Positions 52,893-61,254 of a stretch of 64,000 nucleotides of DNA are shown one piece after another. The DNA is from Streptomyces sp. DvalAA-43 (GTDB taxonomy: Bacteria > Actinomycetota > Actinomycetes > Streptomycetales > Streptomycetaceae): NCBI RefSeq assembly GCF_900091725.1, contig NZ_FMBW01000031.1:62001-126000 (forward strand), written 5' to 3'. Positions within the stretch are counted from its first letter, which is position 1. Every line of letters starts with the position of its first letter. The position numbers were made by a program, and so were the translations under genes. The notes under the pieces are model-generated. The model saw only the letters and a program-made list of their open reading frames with translations. It was not told the DNA's origin and did no database searches.

Positions 52893-54296
52893 ATGTCTGT
52901 CGCCGGTCTCAGACGGGCCGCACGCGAATCCGTGTCCGGTCTCCCCAGAGAGTTCTGGTGGCTGTGGACCAGCACGCTGGTCAACCGCCTCGGCGGGTTC
53001 GTCGCCACGTTCATGGCGCTCTACCTGACCCTGGACCGGGGCTACTCCGCCTCGTACGCCGGTCTGGTCGCCGCGCTGCACGGCCTCGGCGGGGTCGTCT
53101 CCTCGCTCGGCGCGGGGGTGATGACCGACCGGCTCGGCCGCCGGCCCACCATGCTCATCGCGCAGACGTCGACGGCCGTGTCCGTGGCCGTGCTCGGATT
53201 CATGGTCCACCCGGTGGCGATCGCGGCGGTCGCCTTCGTCGTCGGCATGGCCAGCAACGCCTCGCGGCCGGCCGTGCAGGCGATGATGGCCGACATCGTC
53301 CGGCCCGAGGACCGGGTGCGGGCCTTCTCGCTCAACTACTGGGCCATCAACCTCGGCTTCGCGGTCTCCTCGGCCGGTGCCGGGTTCGTCGCCGAGTACA
53401 GCTATCTCGCCGGGTTCCTCGGTGAGGCCGCGATGACGCTGTTCTGCGCCGTCGTCGTCTTCCTGAAGGTGCCCGAGTCGCGGCCCGAGAAGCCGGTGGT
53501 GTCCGGGCGCGCGGTCGACGACGGTGCCGGGGAGGTCCGGCTCTCCACCGTGCTGCGCGACGGGCGGTTCATGAGCGTCGTCGGGCTCTCCTTCGTCATC
53601 GCCCTGATCTTCCAGCAGGGGTACGTGGGGCTGCCGGTGGCCATGGGGGCGGACGGGTTCTCCAGCTCCGACTTCGGCACCGCGGTCGCCGTCAACGGGG
53701 TGCTGATCGTCGTGCTCCAGATCCCCGTCACCCGCTTCATCCAGCACCGCGACCCGCGCCGGCTGCTCCTCGTGTCGTCGCTGCTGGCGGGGTACGGATT
53801 CGGGCTGACCGCGTTCGCCGGGTCGGTCGCGGTCTACGCGCTGACCATCTGCGTCTGGACGGTCGCCGAGATCGTCAACGCGCCGATCCAGAGCAGCCTG
53901 GTCGTCCGGCTGTCGCCCGCCCGGGGCCGGGGCCGCTACCAGGGCATGTACACGATGTCCTGGTCCGCGGCCGCGCTGATCGCGCCGCTGATGTCGGGCC
54001 TGGTGATCGACCGGTTCGGGGCGCAGTGGCTGTGGGGCGCGTGCGCCGTCCTGGGGACCGGGGCCGCGCTGGGGTACTGGCTGCTGATGCGCAACCTCCC
54101 GGGGGCGGACGGCACGGCGGAGTCCGAGGGCAGCCGGGTGGCGGAGAGCGGTGGGGGAGAGCCCGCTTCCGGGTCCGATGCCGATCCCGTTCCCGGGGTC
54201 GTTCCGGTCCCCGTGCCCGTGCCCGAGGTCGTTCCCGCTCCCGCGTCCGGGGCCGATGCCGCCGGCACCGGGCCCGCCGTCGAGCGGGCGGGCTGA
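52893..54296 (+). CDS. MFS transporter with low-complexity C-terminal tail
   Basis: A 467-residue major facilitator protein: twelve TM helices and the conserved loop GVMTDRLGRRPTML between helices 2 and 3. The C-terminal 60 residues are rich in Pro, Val, Ser and Glu, including a VPVPVP run, and are unusual for MFS. The substrate is unknown; drug or metabolite efflux is likely. A GGGGG ribosome site precedes the ATG, and the palindrome at 52777 may regulate it. Confidence 0.88.
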   Translation: MSVAGLRRAARESVSGLPREFWWLWTSTLVNRLGGFVATFMALYLTLDRGYSASYAGLVAALHGLGGVVSSLGAGVMTDRLGRRPTMLIAQTSTAVSVAVLGFMVHPVAIAAVAFVVGMASNASRPAVQAMMADIVRPEDRVRAFSLNYWAINLGFAVSSAGAGFVAEYSYLAGFLGEAAMTLFCAVVVFLKVPESRPEKPVVSGRAVDDGAGEVRLSTVLRDGRFMSVVGLSFVIALIFQQGYVGLPVAMGADGFSSSDFGTAVAVNGVLIVVLQIPVTRFIQHRDPRRLLLVSSLLAGYGFGLTAFAGSVAVYALTICVWTVAEIVNAPIQSSLVVRLSPARGRGRYQGMYTMSWSAAALIAPLMSGLVIDRFGAQWLWGACAVLGTGAALGYWLLMRNLPGADGTAESEGSRVAESGGGEPASGSDADPVPGVVPVPVPVPEVVPAPASGADAAGTGPAVERAG

Positions 54297-54356
54297 GAGC
54301 CACCGGTCGCGCGGGCGCACGCCGCCCGCCCCGTAGTCGCTCCGCCCACGGCGGCG

Positions 54357-54388
54357 CCCCGCGCGGAGCGGTTCGTCTCCGCGCGGGG
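54357..54388. terminator. Terminator hairpin between MFS and Cys-rich gene
   Basis: CCCCGCGCGGAG and CTCCGCGCGGGG form a perfect 12-bp stem with an 8-base loop, 60 bases after the MFS stop and 27 bases after the Cys-rich stop on the other strand. It can serve both convergent genes. Confidence 0.7.
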
Positions 54389-54414
54389 CGCACCGAGCAT
54401 TCCGGCGCTGCCGG

Positions 54415-54564
54415 TCAGCCGCAGCAGCCACCGCACTGGCACGGGGCCCCGGACTGGCAGCCGCAGCCACAGCCCGAGCCGCATCCGCAGGCGCCGAGCA
54501 GGGTCAGGTGCACCACCTCGGCGGGTGCCTCCTGCCGGGGATCGGTCGTGGGGGAATCGGCCAT
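54415..54564 (-). CDS. Cys-rich 49-residue peptide, metal-binding candidate
   Basis: A tiny ORF with a strong GAGGAGG ribosome site four bases before its ATG at 54564. The first 25 residues are neutral to acidic (with TTDPRQEAPAEVV); the last 24 contain nine Cys (26, 28, 32, 34, 36, 42, 44, 47, 48) mixed with Gly, in CxC and CC pairs. This is a metallothionein-like pattern that could bind Zn, Cu or Ni, but no family is recognised. It lies between the phoU gene and the MFS gene; regulation is unknown. Confidence 0.7.
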   Translation of the reverse strand: MADSPTTDPRQEAPAEVVHLTLLGACGCGSGCGCGCQSGAPCQCGGCCG

Positions 54565-54730
54565 GGTTCCTCCTCAAGGCGTACGACAGAGCCGTACGCC
54601 ACAGTGACGCGCGTACGACCGGGGCGTACGGACAAGGCGTGCCGCCCCACCCCATTGCATGCCCACCCCGGCGGGCGTATCAACGGCGCATGTGCGCAGA
54701 AACACGTGTGCGACCCGATGCGCCCATGTG

Positions 54731-54808
54731 CGCCTGCGTACCCCCCCCGCCACCGGCGGACGCCTGCGTACCCCCCACCGGCGGACGCCTACGCGCCCTC
54801 CACCGGCG
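54731..54808. repeat. Three tandem copies ending in phoU stop codon region
   Basis: Units of 30, 25 and 23 bases starting CGCCTGCGTACC and ending CACCGGCGG lie in a row. The third (54786-54808) contains the phoU stop codon and its last codons, so the others look like duplications of the phoU 3' end. Confidence 0.65.
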
Positions 54809-55466
54809 CCTGCTGCTGGATCTCGTCGGCGTGCTCGCCCGTCACCAGGTAGACGACGCGCTTGGCGACCGACACCGCGTGGTCCGCGAAGCGCTCGTAG
54901 TAGCGGCCGAGCAGGGTCACGTCGACGGCGGTCTCGATGCCGTGCTTCCAGCGGTCGTCCATCAGGTGCTGGAACAGCGTGCGGTGCAGCAGGTCCATCT
55001 CGTCGTCGTCCTGCTCCAGCTGGAGCGCCAGGTCGACGTCCTTGGTGATGATCACCTCGGCGGCCTTGGCCATCAGGCGCTGCGCCAGCTGCCCCATCTC
55101 CAGGATGGTGGCGTGCAGGTCGTGCGGCACCGCCGACTGCGGGAACCGCAGCCGGGTCAGCTTGGCGACGTGCTGGGCCAGGTCGCCCGAGCGCTCCAGG
55201 TCGGCGCTCATCCGCAGGGAGGTGACCACTATGCGCAGATCCGTCGCCACGGGCTGCTGACGCGCGAGCAGGGCGATGGCCCGCGCCTCCAGGTCGTGCT
55301 GAAGGTCGTCGACCTTCTGGTCCGCGGCGATCACGCTCTCCGCGAGCTTGAGATCGGCGTCGAGCATGGACGTCGTCGCCCGGCCGATCGCCGACCCGAC
55401 GAGACGGGCCATCTCGACCAGCCCTTCGCCGATCGAGTCGAGTTCCTCGTGGTACGCGTCACGCAT
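54789..55466 (-). CDS. phoU: PhoU, phosphate signalling protein
   Basis: A 225-residue all-helical protein with two PhoU repeats: RDAYHEELDSIGEGLVEMARL through LEARAIALLARQQPVATDLR, and LHRTLFQHLMDDRWKHGIETAVDVTLLGRYYERFADHAV. PhoU links the Pst transporter to PhoR and keeps PhoP off in high phosphate. The frame extends upstream but the ATG at 55466 matches the family. It diverges from phoR across 198 bases containing a PHO box. Matches SCO4228. Confidence 0.95.
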   Translation of the reverse strand: MRDAYHEELDSIGEGLVEMARLVGSAIGRATTSMLDADLKLAESVIAADQKVDDLQHDLEARAIALLARQQPVATDLRIVVTSLRMSADLERSGDLAQHVAKLTRLRFPQSAVPHDLHATILEMGQLAQRLMAKAAEVIITKDVDLALQLEQDDDEMDLLHRTLFQHLMDDRWKHGIETAVDVTLLGRYYERFADHAVSVAKRVVYLVTGEHADEIQQQAPVEGA

Positions 55467-55558
55467 GGAAGTCCCTCTCCAGTCCTCTGTGTAAGGCCGG
55501 GGCACGGTTCGAACCCCACGTTGCCACCCTGAGCGGCGTACGCGTCGGCTTCCGGCCG

Positions 55559-55591
55559 ACCAAGTGAACCAACCCTTGCTCCTCGGTGAAC
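55559..55591 (-). promoter_or_regulatory. PHO box between phoU and phoR
   Basis: On the reverse strand three 11-base units read GTTCACCGAGG, AGCAAGGGTTG and GTTCACTTGGT; the first has the perfect PhoP direct-repeat core GTTCACC and the third matches 6 of 7. PhoP binds such sites in S. coelicolor to control phoU and phoRP. Confidence 0.75.
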
Positions 55592-55664
55592 TCTGGGCGA
55601 CGAGTGTTCGGATAGACACTCGGATGGCTGGGAGGCTCCTCCCGGACCCGCATAACCTTGACGT

Positions 55665-56939
55665 ATGGACGTGAACGCGGCAGTCGCCGCAGCTGCGGCG
55701 ATCGGCGGTGCGTGTACCGGCGTGATCGCCATGCTTGCGTTCCGCTGGAGCGAGCGCGACCAGAAGAAGCCGACGCGAACCTCCATGCGGCCCGACAGCA
55801 ACGCACCCCTGCCGCCCGGGGTGGACACGGTCCTGTCCGTGCTCAGCTCCTCGGCGGTCGTGCTCGACGAGAGCGACAGCGTGGTCAAGGCCAGCTCCGC
55901 CGCCTATGCGCTGGGACTGGTCAGGGGCGGACGGCTCGCCGTCGACGCGATGCTGAACATGGCCAGGGACACCCGCCGGGACGGCGAGATACGCCAGGTC
56001 GAACTGGACCTTCCCCGGCGCGGTACGGGCCGCGGCGAGGCCCTCGCGGTCTCCGCCCGGGTCGCCCCGCTCGGCTCCCGGCTGGTGCTCCTGCTGGTCG
56101 AGGACCTCACCGAGGCCCGCCGGATAGAAGCGGTACGGCGTGACTTCGTCGCCAATGTCAGCCATGAGCTCAAGACCCCGGTCGGCGCACTCTCGCTGCT
56201 CTCCGAAGCGGTGATGGACGCCTCCGACGACCCCGAGGCGGTGGAGCGCTTCGCGGGCCGGATGCAGATCGAGGCGACCCGGCTGACCAACCTCGTACAG
56301 GAGATCATCGACCTCTCGCGGGTGCAGAACGACGACCCGCTGGAGGACGCCGAGCCGGTCCGGGTGGACGAGCTGGTGGCCGAGGCCATCGACCGCTGCC
56401 GCCAGCAGGCCGGCTCGAAGCAGATCACCATGGCCGCGGGCGGCACCGCGGAGCTCCGCATCTGGGGCAACCGCGGCCAGCTCGCCGCGGCGCTCGGCAA
56501 TCTCGTCGAGAACGCCGTCAACTACAGCCCCGCCCGCACCCGAGTGGGCATCGCCGCCAGGCGACTGTCCGTGCCCGGCGGGGACCAGATCGAGATAGCG
56601 GTGACCGACCAGGGCATCGGCATCTCGGAGAAGGACCGCGAGCGGGTCTTCGAACGCTTCTACCGCGTCGACCCCGCCCGCTCACGGGCCACCGGTGGCA
56701 CCGGCCTCGGCCTCGCCATCGTCAAGCACGTGGCCGCCTCGCACGGCGGGGAGGTCACCGTCTGGAGCTCGGAGGGCCAGGGCTCCACCTTCACCCTGCG
56801 GCTGCCCGAAGCGGGCTCCGTACGGGAACGCGACCGCAGCTCGGGCGGACCGCCCGTCGTCAACGCCGACGAGGGCCCCGATGGATCCGCTCACCCCGAC
56901 ACCCTTGAACCATTCCCTGCCCCGGAGGTCCTTCCGTGA
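55665..56939 (+). CDS. phoR: PhoR, phosphate sensor histidine kinase
   Basis: A 424-residue kinase of the SenX3/PhoR type: one or two TM helices at the N-terminus, a PAS-like domain, then H-box SHELKTPVGAL, N-box LVENAVNY, and ATP-binding DQGIGIS and GTGLGLAIVKH. It phosphorylates PhoP in low phosphate. TAACCT (55653-55658) is 6 bases before the ATG, so the message is probably leaderless. It overlaps phoP by 4 bases (GTGA). Matches SCO4229. Confidence 0.95.
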   Translation: MDVNAAVAAAAAIGGACTGVIAMLAFRWSERDQKKPTRTSMRPDSNAPLPPGVDTVLSVLSSSAVVLDESDSVVKASSAAYALGLVRGGRLAVDAMLNMARDTRRDGEIRQVELDLPRRGTGRGEALAVSARVAPLGSRLVLLLVEDLTEARRIEAVRRDFVANVSHELKTPVGALSLLSEAVMDASDDPEAVERFAGRMQIEATRLTNLVQEIIDLSRVQNDDPLEDAEPVRVDELVAEAIDRCRQQAGSKQITMAAGGTAELRIWGNRGQLAAALGNLVENAVNYSPARTRVGIAARRLSVPGGDQIEIAVTDQGIGISEKDRERVFERFYRVDPARSRATGGTGLGLAIVKHVAASHGGEVTVWSSEGQGSTFTLRLPEAGSVRERDRSSGGPPVVNADEGPDGSAHPDTLEPFPAPEVLP

Positions 56940-57616
56940 CCCGAGTGCTCGTCGTCGAGGATGAGGAATCCTTCAGCGACGCCCTGTCCTACATGCTCCG
57001 CAAGGAGGGCTTCGAGGTCGCCATCGCGGCCACCGGCCCGGACGGGCTTGACGAGTTCGAGCGCAACGGCGCCGACCTCGTACTGCTCGACCTGATGCTG
57101 CCGGGCCTGCCCGGCACGGAGGTCTGCCGCCAGCTGCGCAGCAAGTCCAATGTCCCCGTGATCATGGTCACGGCGAAGGACAGCGAGATCGACAAGGTCG
57201 TCGGCCTGGAAATAGGAGCCGACGACTACGTGACCAAGCCGTTCTCCTCGCGGGAGCTGGTCGCCCGCATCCGCGCGGTGCTGCGCCGCCGCGGCGAGCC
57301 GGAGGAGGTCACGCCGGCCGCCCTGGAGGCGGGCCCGGTCCGGATGGACGTGGACCGTCACGTCGTCACCGTCGCCGGTGGCAAGGTCGACCTCCCGCTC
57401 AAGGAGTTCGACCTGCTGGAGATGCTGTTGCGCAACGCGGGCCGGGTGCTGACCCGTATGCAGCTGATCGACCGGGTGTGGGGCGCGGACTACGTGGGTG
57501 ACACCAAGACCCTCGACGTCCACGTCAAGCGGCTGCGCGCCAAGATCGAGCCCGACCCGGGCGCTCCCCGCTTCCTGGTGACGGTCCGGGGCCTGGGGTA
57601 CAAGTTCGAGCCGTAA
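56936..57616 (+). CDS. phoP: PhoP, phosphate response regulator
   Basis: A 226-residue OmpR-type regulator: receiver with VVEDEESF, phospho-Asp in LVLLDLMLPG, Lys in YVTKPFSS, and winged helix with DVHVKRLRAKIE and VRGLGYKFEP. It starts with a GTG inside the phoR stop. PhoP controls phosphate uptake and antibiotic genes in Streptomyces and cross-talks with GlnR. A 25-bp terminator follows at 57631. Matches SCO4230. Confidence 0.95.
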   Translation: MTRVLVVEDEESFSDALSYMLRKEGFEVAIAATGPDGLDEFERNGADLVLLDLMLPGLPGTEVCRQLRSKSNVPVIMVTAKDSEIDKVVGLEIGADDYVTKPFSSRELVARIRAVLRRRGEPEEVTPAALEAGPVRMDVDRHVVTVAGGKVDLPLKEFDLLEMLLRNAGRVLTRMQLIDRVWGADYVGDTKTLDVHVKRLRAKIEPDPGAPRFLVTVRGLGYKFEP

Positions 57617-57630
57617 ACCGGCAGGTACGT

Positions 57631-57685
57631 ACGCGAACGGCGGAGGGCGCCCCCCCGAATGGGGGGCGCCCTCCGCCGTTCGCGT
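57631..57685. terminator. Long perfect terminator after phoP
   Basis: Arms of 25 bp (57631-57655 and 57661-57685) are exact complements with only a 5-base loop (CGAAT). The arms include GGCGGAGGGCGCCC. The stem is the strongest in the window and separates phoP from the convergent lipoprotein gene. Confidence 0.9.
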
Positions 57686-57754
57686 ATTCGCGTGCTGCTG
57701 CCTGCTGCCTGCTGCCTGCTGTTTGCCTGCGGTCAGCGGTCAGCGGTCAGCGCG

Positions 57755-58417
57755 TCAGTCGGCCTGTGTCGAGGCGGACGCGGCGTCGCTCGGGGTGGTG
57801 TCGCCGCTCTCGGACTCCGAGGGGGTGCCGCCCTGCGTCCCGGTGGTGGAGGAGGCCGACTCGCTCGGCGTCGCCCCGGTCGACTTCTTCGGCGCCACCG
57901 GCAGCGTGCTCGGGCCGAAGCCGGTGAAGTAGCTCGTCGCCGGCACGACGAAGGCGCCGAGCGGGATCTCACCGGTCGAGCTGAACTTGAAGACGACGGG
58001 CTGTACGTTGCCCGCCCGGGCGGCCTCGCGGCTGTTCTCGATCACGGCGGAGGCGTTGCCCTTGCCGCCGAGGACCACCCGGCCGCCGGCCGGGACCACG
58101 ACCGCTCCGGCGCCCTTGGCGGCGTGCAGCTGCACCGAGGCGCTCGAACCCGGCAGCGTGACGGCTTCCAGGGTCTGCGGCTTCGTGCCGCTGTTGAACA
58201 GCGTCGCGGAGACGACGGCCGGGCCCTCGGCGGAGTGCTCGGGCTGGGTGATGACGTTCGCGTTCTGGACGCTGATGTCACCGATGGTGGTGGCAGCGGT
58301 GTCCGGCCTGACCTTGAGCGTCGCTGCGTCATTGCCCGCACCGCACGCGGTGAGCGAGGCGATCGAGAACACGATGGCGGTGGCGGCGAGGGCGCCGTGT
58401 CGAAGGCTGCGGCTCAC
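57755..58417 (-). CDS. Secreted lipoprotein with beta-sandwich core
   Basis: A 220-residue lipoprotein: signal with lipobox LTAC (SLTACGAG). The core resembles the copper-binding PCuAC/DUF461 fold (ISVQNANVITQPEHSAEGPAVVSATLFNSGTKPQTLEAV and LPVAP), but the classical Met/His copper ligands are not evident. The C-terminus is Ser/Thr/Pro-rich. It is convergent with phoP and separated from carD by a long regulatory gap. Confidence 0.8.
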   Translation of the reverse strand: MSRSLRHGALAATAIVFSIASLTACGAGNDAATLKVRPDTAATTIGDISVQNANVITQPEHSAEGPAVVSATLFNSGTKPQTLEAVTLPGSSASVQLHAAKGAGAVVVPAGGRVVLGGKGNASAVIENSREAARAGNVQPVVFKFSSTGEIPLGAFVVPATSYFTGFGPSTLPVAPKKSTGATPSESASSTTGTQGGTPSESESGDTTPSDAASASTQAD

Positions 58418-59050
58418 GGCGGCGGCAACTCCTAGAACGTGTCGGACTGCGGACGGGGGAAGGAGCGACGTAAAGCCGCCCCGAGGGGAGCGACGTAAAG
58501 CCGCCCTAAGGGTGTGTCAGCGGCCTTAGGCTACCGAGCCGCCCTGTCCGCCCCGCACCCGACCCGCCCCTTGGGCCTCTCGTTTGGATCGGGCCGGCCC
58601 TCCGGCCGGGCAAAGGCATGCGGGTCGGTGCGGGCCGAAACGGGTCGACACATGCCGTTCACATATCGCCGGTGATCAATTCATGGGGCATGGCGCATTC
58701 CCTGCGTATAAGCGATCGCGCCGAGTTGTTGATCAATTTCATTGATCGACGGCACTTACCTCCGTACGAGTGATCGATCTCCGAACGGAGTACGGAAAGT
58801 TCATCATCCGGAATCCGGCAAAACGGGACGTTCGACCCCTCCGGAGAGTGGTCCGGATGTGTGTGACGTGTGTGTTTCGCCCTACCTGCAGAACCGCTCC
58901 GACCTGCGAATACCGTCCCCCACGAGCCTTCCGCAGCACGTGCGTGTTGCTGTTGTCAAGCCCCGAGATATGCCCTGACCTGCGAAAACGCCATTCAGGA
59001 GAAGCAGTTCTCGTGTTACTCTTGATAGCCACGGAAGGGGTACCTGTCAC
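58418..59050. other. Long regulatory gap upstream of carD
   Basis: The 633 bases hold a 19-base direct repeat (58462-58480 and 58487-58505), related A/T-rich motifs TGATCAATTCAT (58673-58684) and TGATCAATTTCAT (58730-58742), and several GATCGA sequences. Local AT content is raised. Short ORFs here overlap and lack ribosome sites. Confidence 0.55.
58462..58505. repeat. 19-base direct repeat
   Basis: GGAGCGACGTAAAGCCGCC occurs twice, six bases apart, just upstream of the lipoprotein start (58417). It may bind a regulator of that gene or result from duplication. Confidence 0.7.
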
Positions 59051-59533
59051 ATGACGTTCAAGGTTGGCGACACCGTGGTCTATCCCCATCACGGGGCCGC
59101 GCTGATCGAGGCTATCGAAACTCGCCAGATCAAAGGCGTGGACAAGACCTACTTGGTGCTCAAGGTCGCCCAGGGCGACTTGACGGTTCGTGTGCCGGCG
59201 GACAATGCGGAGTTCGTGGGTGTGCGCGACGTGGTCGGGCAGGAGGGGCTGGACCGGGTCTTCGAGGTGCTTCGCGCACCGTATGCCGAAGAGCCGACGA
59301 ACTGGTCCCGGCGCTACAAGGCAAATCTGGAGAAGCTCGCCTCCGGCGACGTCATCAAGGTCGCCGAAGTGGTTCGCGACCTGTGGCGTCGTGAGCGCGA
59401 GCGTGGACTCTCCGCAGGTGAGAAGCGCATGCTCGCCAAGGCTCGCCAGATTCTGGTGAGCGAGCTCGCTCTCGCGGAGAACACGAACGAAGACAAGGCC
59501 GAGGCTCTGCTCGACGAGGTTCTCGCGTCCTGA
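59051..59533 (+). CDS. carD: CarD-type RNA polymerase-binding regulator
   Basis: A 160-residue protein: an N-terminal RNA polymerase interaction domain ([22 protein letters not shown]) and a C-terminal helical DNA-binding domain ([30 protein letters not shown]). CarD stabilises open complexes at many promoters and is essential in actinobacteria. The ATG at 59051 is standard. Matches SCO4232. ispD follows 370 bases downstream. Confidence 0.95.
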   Translation: MTFKVGDTVVYPHHGAALIEAIETRQIKGVDKTYLVLKVAQGDLTVRVPADNAEFVGVRDVVGQEGLDRVFEVLRAPYAEEPTNWSRRYKANLEKLASGDVIKVAEVVRDLWRRERERGLSAGEKRMLAKARQILVSELALAENTNEDKAEALLDEVLAS

Positions 59534-59902
59534 ACCGGTTCGCGCCGGTCGTAATCAATGTGCCGCGGTGCCCGTTGACAACCGTATTCACGGTATGTCG
59601 TCGGGCGCTGCGGCATGTCTGCATGCGGCATGCCCGTATCAGGCTGCGGCCTGTCTTGATTTCTACGCAGCCTGTCCGGATTACATCCCGACGCACCGAT
59701 GCGTTGGCTTCATCGGTGATACCCCCGATACGTTGCTCGCGATCTTGTGCAGCCGACCCCGAGCGGCCGGTACGGCTTGTCCGACGTCGACCGGGTGTCA
59801 CGGAAAGGGCCCGGTCGAATCGGGGCGTGGCGCCCGGCTCGCTTGTGGCCATACCCATGTCGGCCGTGGAAACAAACATGCCGAAGCTTCGGAGTGCAAT
59901 CG
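59534..59902. other. Gap between carD and ispD
   Basis: No supported gene. Base composition is less biased than in the neighbouring genes, and Cys/Ala-rich frames arise from repeats of the GCGGCATGTCT kind. TTGACA at 59575-59580 has no matching -10 box at normal spacing. The ispD ribosome site CGGAG is at the right end. Confidence 0.5.
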
Positions 59903-60649
59903 ATGTCTGATCAATCGCGCCCGTACCGCACCGCCGCCGTGATTCCCGCGGCCGGCCGCGGTGTACGGCTCGGGCCGGGCGCCCCCAAGGCGCTCCGCGC
60001 GCTGGGCGGGACGCCCATGCTCATCCACGCGGTCCGGGCCATGGCGGCGTCCCGCGCCGTCTCCCTGGTGGTCGTCGTCGCCCCGCCGGACGGCGCCCCC
60101 GAGGTCAAGAACCTGCTCGACGAGCACGCCCTTCCCGAGCGCACCGACTACCTCGTCGTGCCCGGCGGCGACACCCGCCAGGAGTCGGTGCGGCTCGGTC
60201 TCGACGCGCTGCCCGAGGACGTCTCCGTCGTCCTCGTCCACGACGCGGCCCGCCCGCTGGTGCCCGTCGACACGGTGGACGCGGTGATCGAGGCGGTACG
60301 GGACGGGGCGCCCGCCGTGGTCCCCGCGCTGCCGCTGGCCGACACCGTCAAGGAGGTCGAGCCTGGTGCGCCGGGGGAGCCGGAGCCGGTGCTCGGGACG
60401 CCCGTGCGGGCCAGGCTGCGTGCGGTGCAGACCCCGCAGGGCTTCGACCGCGACACGCTCGTACGGGCGCACGGCGCCGTCGCCGTGGACGGTGAGGGCG
60501 CGACGGACGACGCGGGCATGGTGGAGCAGCTCGGGGCGCCCGTCGTGGTCGTCCCCGGGCACGAAGAGGCGTTCAAGGTGACCCGGCCGCTGGATCTGGT
60601 GCTGGCCGAGGCGGTACTCGCGCGCAGGAGGGCCAACGATGGCTTCTGA
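59903..60649 (+). CDS. ispD: IspD, 4-diphosphocytidyl-2-C-methylerythritol synthase
   Basis: A 248-residue cytidylyltransferase of the MEP isoprenoid pathway. The start reads [27 protein letters not shown] (CTP-binding loop), then [18 protein letters not shown] and HDAARPL, ending in [10 protein letters not shown]. It overlaps ispF by 11 bases, so the two are translated together. Matches SCO4233. Confidence 0.95.
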   Translation: MSDQSRPYRTAAVIPAAGRGVRLGPGAPKALRALGGTPMLIHAVRAMAASRAVSLVVVVAPPDGAPEVKNLLDEHALPERTDYLVVPGGDTRQESVRLGLDALPEDVSVVLVHDAARPLVPVDTVDAVIEAVRDGAPAVVPALPLADTVKEVEPGAPGEPEPVLGTPVRARLRAVQTPQGFDRDTLVRAHGAVAVDGEGATDDAGMVEQLGAPVVVVPGHEEAFKVTRPLDLVLAEAVLARRRANDGF

Positions 60650-61142
60650 GGAACGGACCGGACCGGTGATCCCGCAGGTCGGGATCGGCACCGACATCCA
60701 CGCCTTCGAGGAGGGGCGCGAGCTGTGGTGCGCGGGGCTGCTGTGGGAGGGCGAGGGGCCCGGTCTGGCCGGGCACTCGGACGCCGATGTCGTCGCCCAC
60801 GCCGCGTGCAACGCGCTCTTCTCGGCCGCCGGGCTCGGTGACCTCGGGCAGCACTTCGGCACCGGGCGGCCCGAGTGGTCCGGCGCGGCCGGGGTGACCC
60901 TGCTCACGGAGGCGGCGCGGATCGTACGGGCCGAGGGGTTCGAAATCGGCAACGTCGCTGTCCAGGTCGTCGGCGTACGGCCGAAGATCGGCAAGCGGCG
61001 CGACGAGGCGCAGAAGGTGCTGTCGGCCGCCGTGGGGGCGCCCGTCTCGCTCTCCGCCGCCACCTCCGACGGGCTCGGCTTCACCGGGCGCGGCGAGGGC
61101 ATCGCCGGGATCGCGACCGCGCTGGTCTACCGCACCGGCTGA
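60639..61142 (+). CDS. ispF: IspF, 2-C-methylerythritol 2,4-cyclodiphosphate synthase
   Basis: A 167-residue IspF: metal-binding region [37 protein letters not shown], then a C-terminal helical and strand region ending in [11 protein letters not shown]. It cyclises CDP-ME-2P. The start lies in the 3' end of ispD. The next gene downstream is an acetyltransferase rather than cysS as is usual in Streptomyces. Matches SCO4234. Confidence 0.95.
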   Translation: MASEERTGPVIPQVGIGTDIHAFEEGRELWCAGLLWEGEGPGLAGHSDADVVAHAACNALFSAAGLGDLGQHFGTGRPEWSGAAGVTLLTEAARIVRAEGFEIGNVAVQVVGVRPKIGKRRDEAQKVLSAAVGAPVSLSAATSDGLGFTGRGEGIAGIATALVYRTG

Positions 61143-61187
61143 CCCGGCGAGGCCCTGACCTGCCGGTACTCCGGGGCCACGGCCTTG

Positions 61188-61229
61188 TTGCACATCGCTT
61201 GCACGTACGCTGGTGCGGCAAGCGATGTG
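61188..61229. promoter_or_regulatory. Nur-like box and inverted repeat before GNAT gene
   Basis: TTGCAC (61188-61193) and TTGCAC (61199-61204) are separated by five bases, 10 of 12 positions matching the Nur box TTGCAA-N5-TTGCAA. The same bases form the left arm of a perfect 12-bp inverted repeat (CACATCGCTTGC at 61191-61202 and GCAAGCGATGTG at 61218-61229), with TACGCT (61206-61211) between the arms. A metal-regulated promoter is likely. Confidence 0.5.
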
Positions 61230-61254
61230 TCGTACGAGGACGGTGGGCCCACCG

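Noticed and set aside
55506..55515. GGTTCGAACC palindrome resembling a tRNA T-loop
   Set aside because: No acceptor, D-arm or anticodon pairing was found around it. It is a short palindrome before phoU.
58809..58834. GGAAT...GTT before carD as a SigR promoter
   Set aside because: The spacer is 15 bases; SigR needs 18-19.
59575..59599. TTGACA before ispD as a promoter
   Set aside because: No -10 box occurs at 16-19 bases; TATGTC is only 13 bases away.
59568..59942. Cys/Ala-rich ORF between carD and ispD
   Set aside because: No ribosome site, no -10 box near its start and Cys codons arise from a simple repeat. It also runs into the ispD start.
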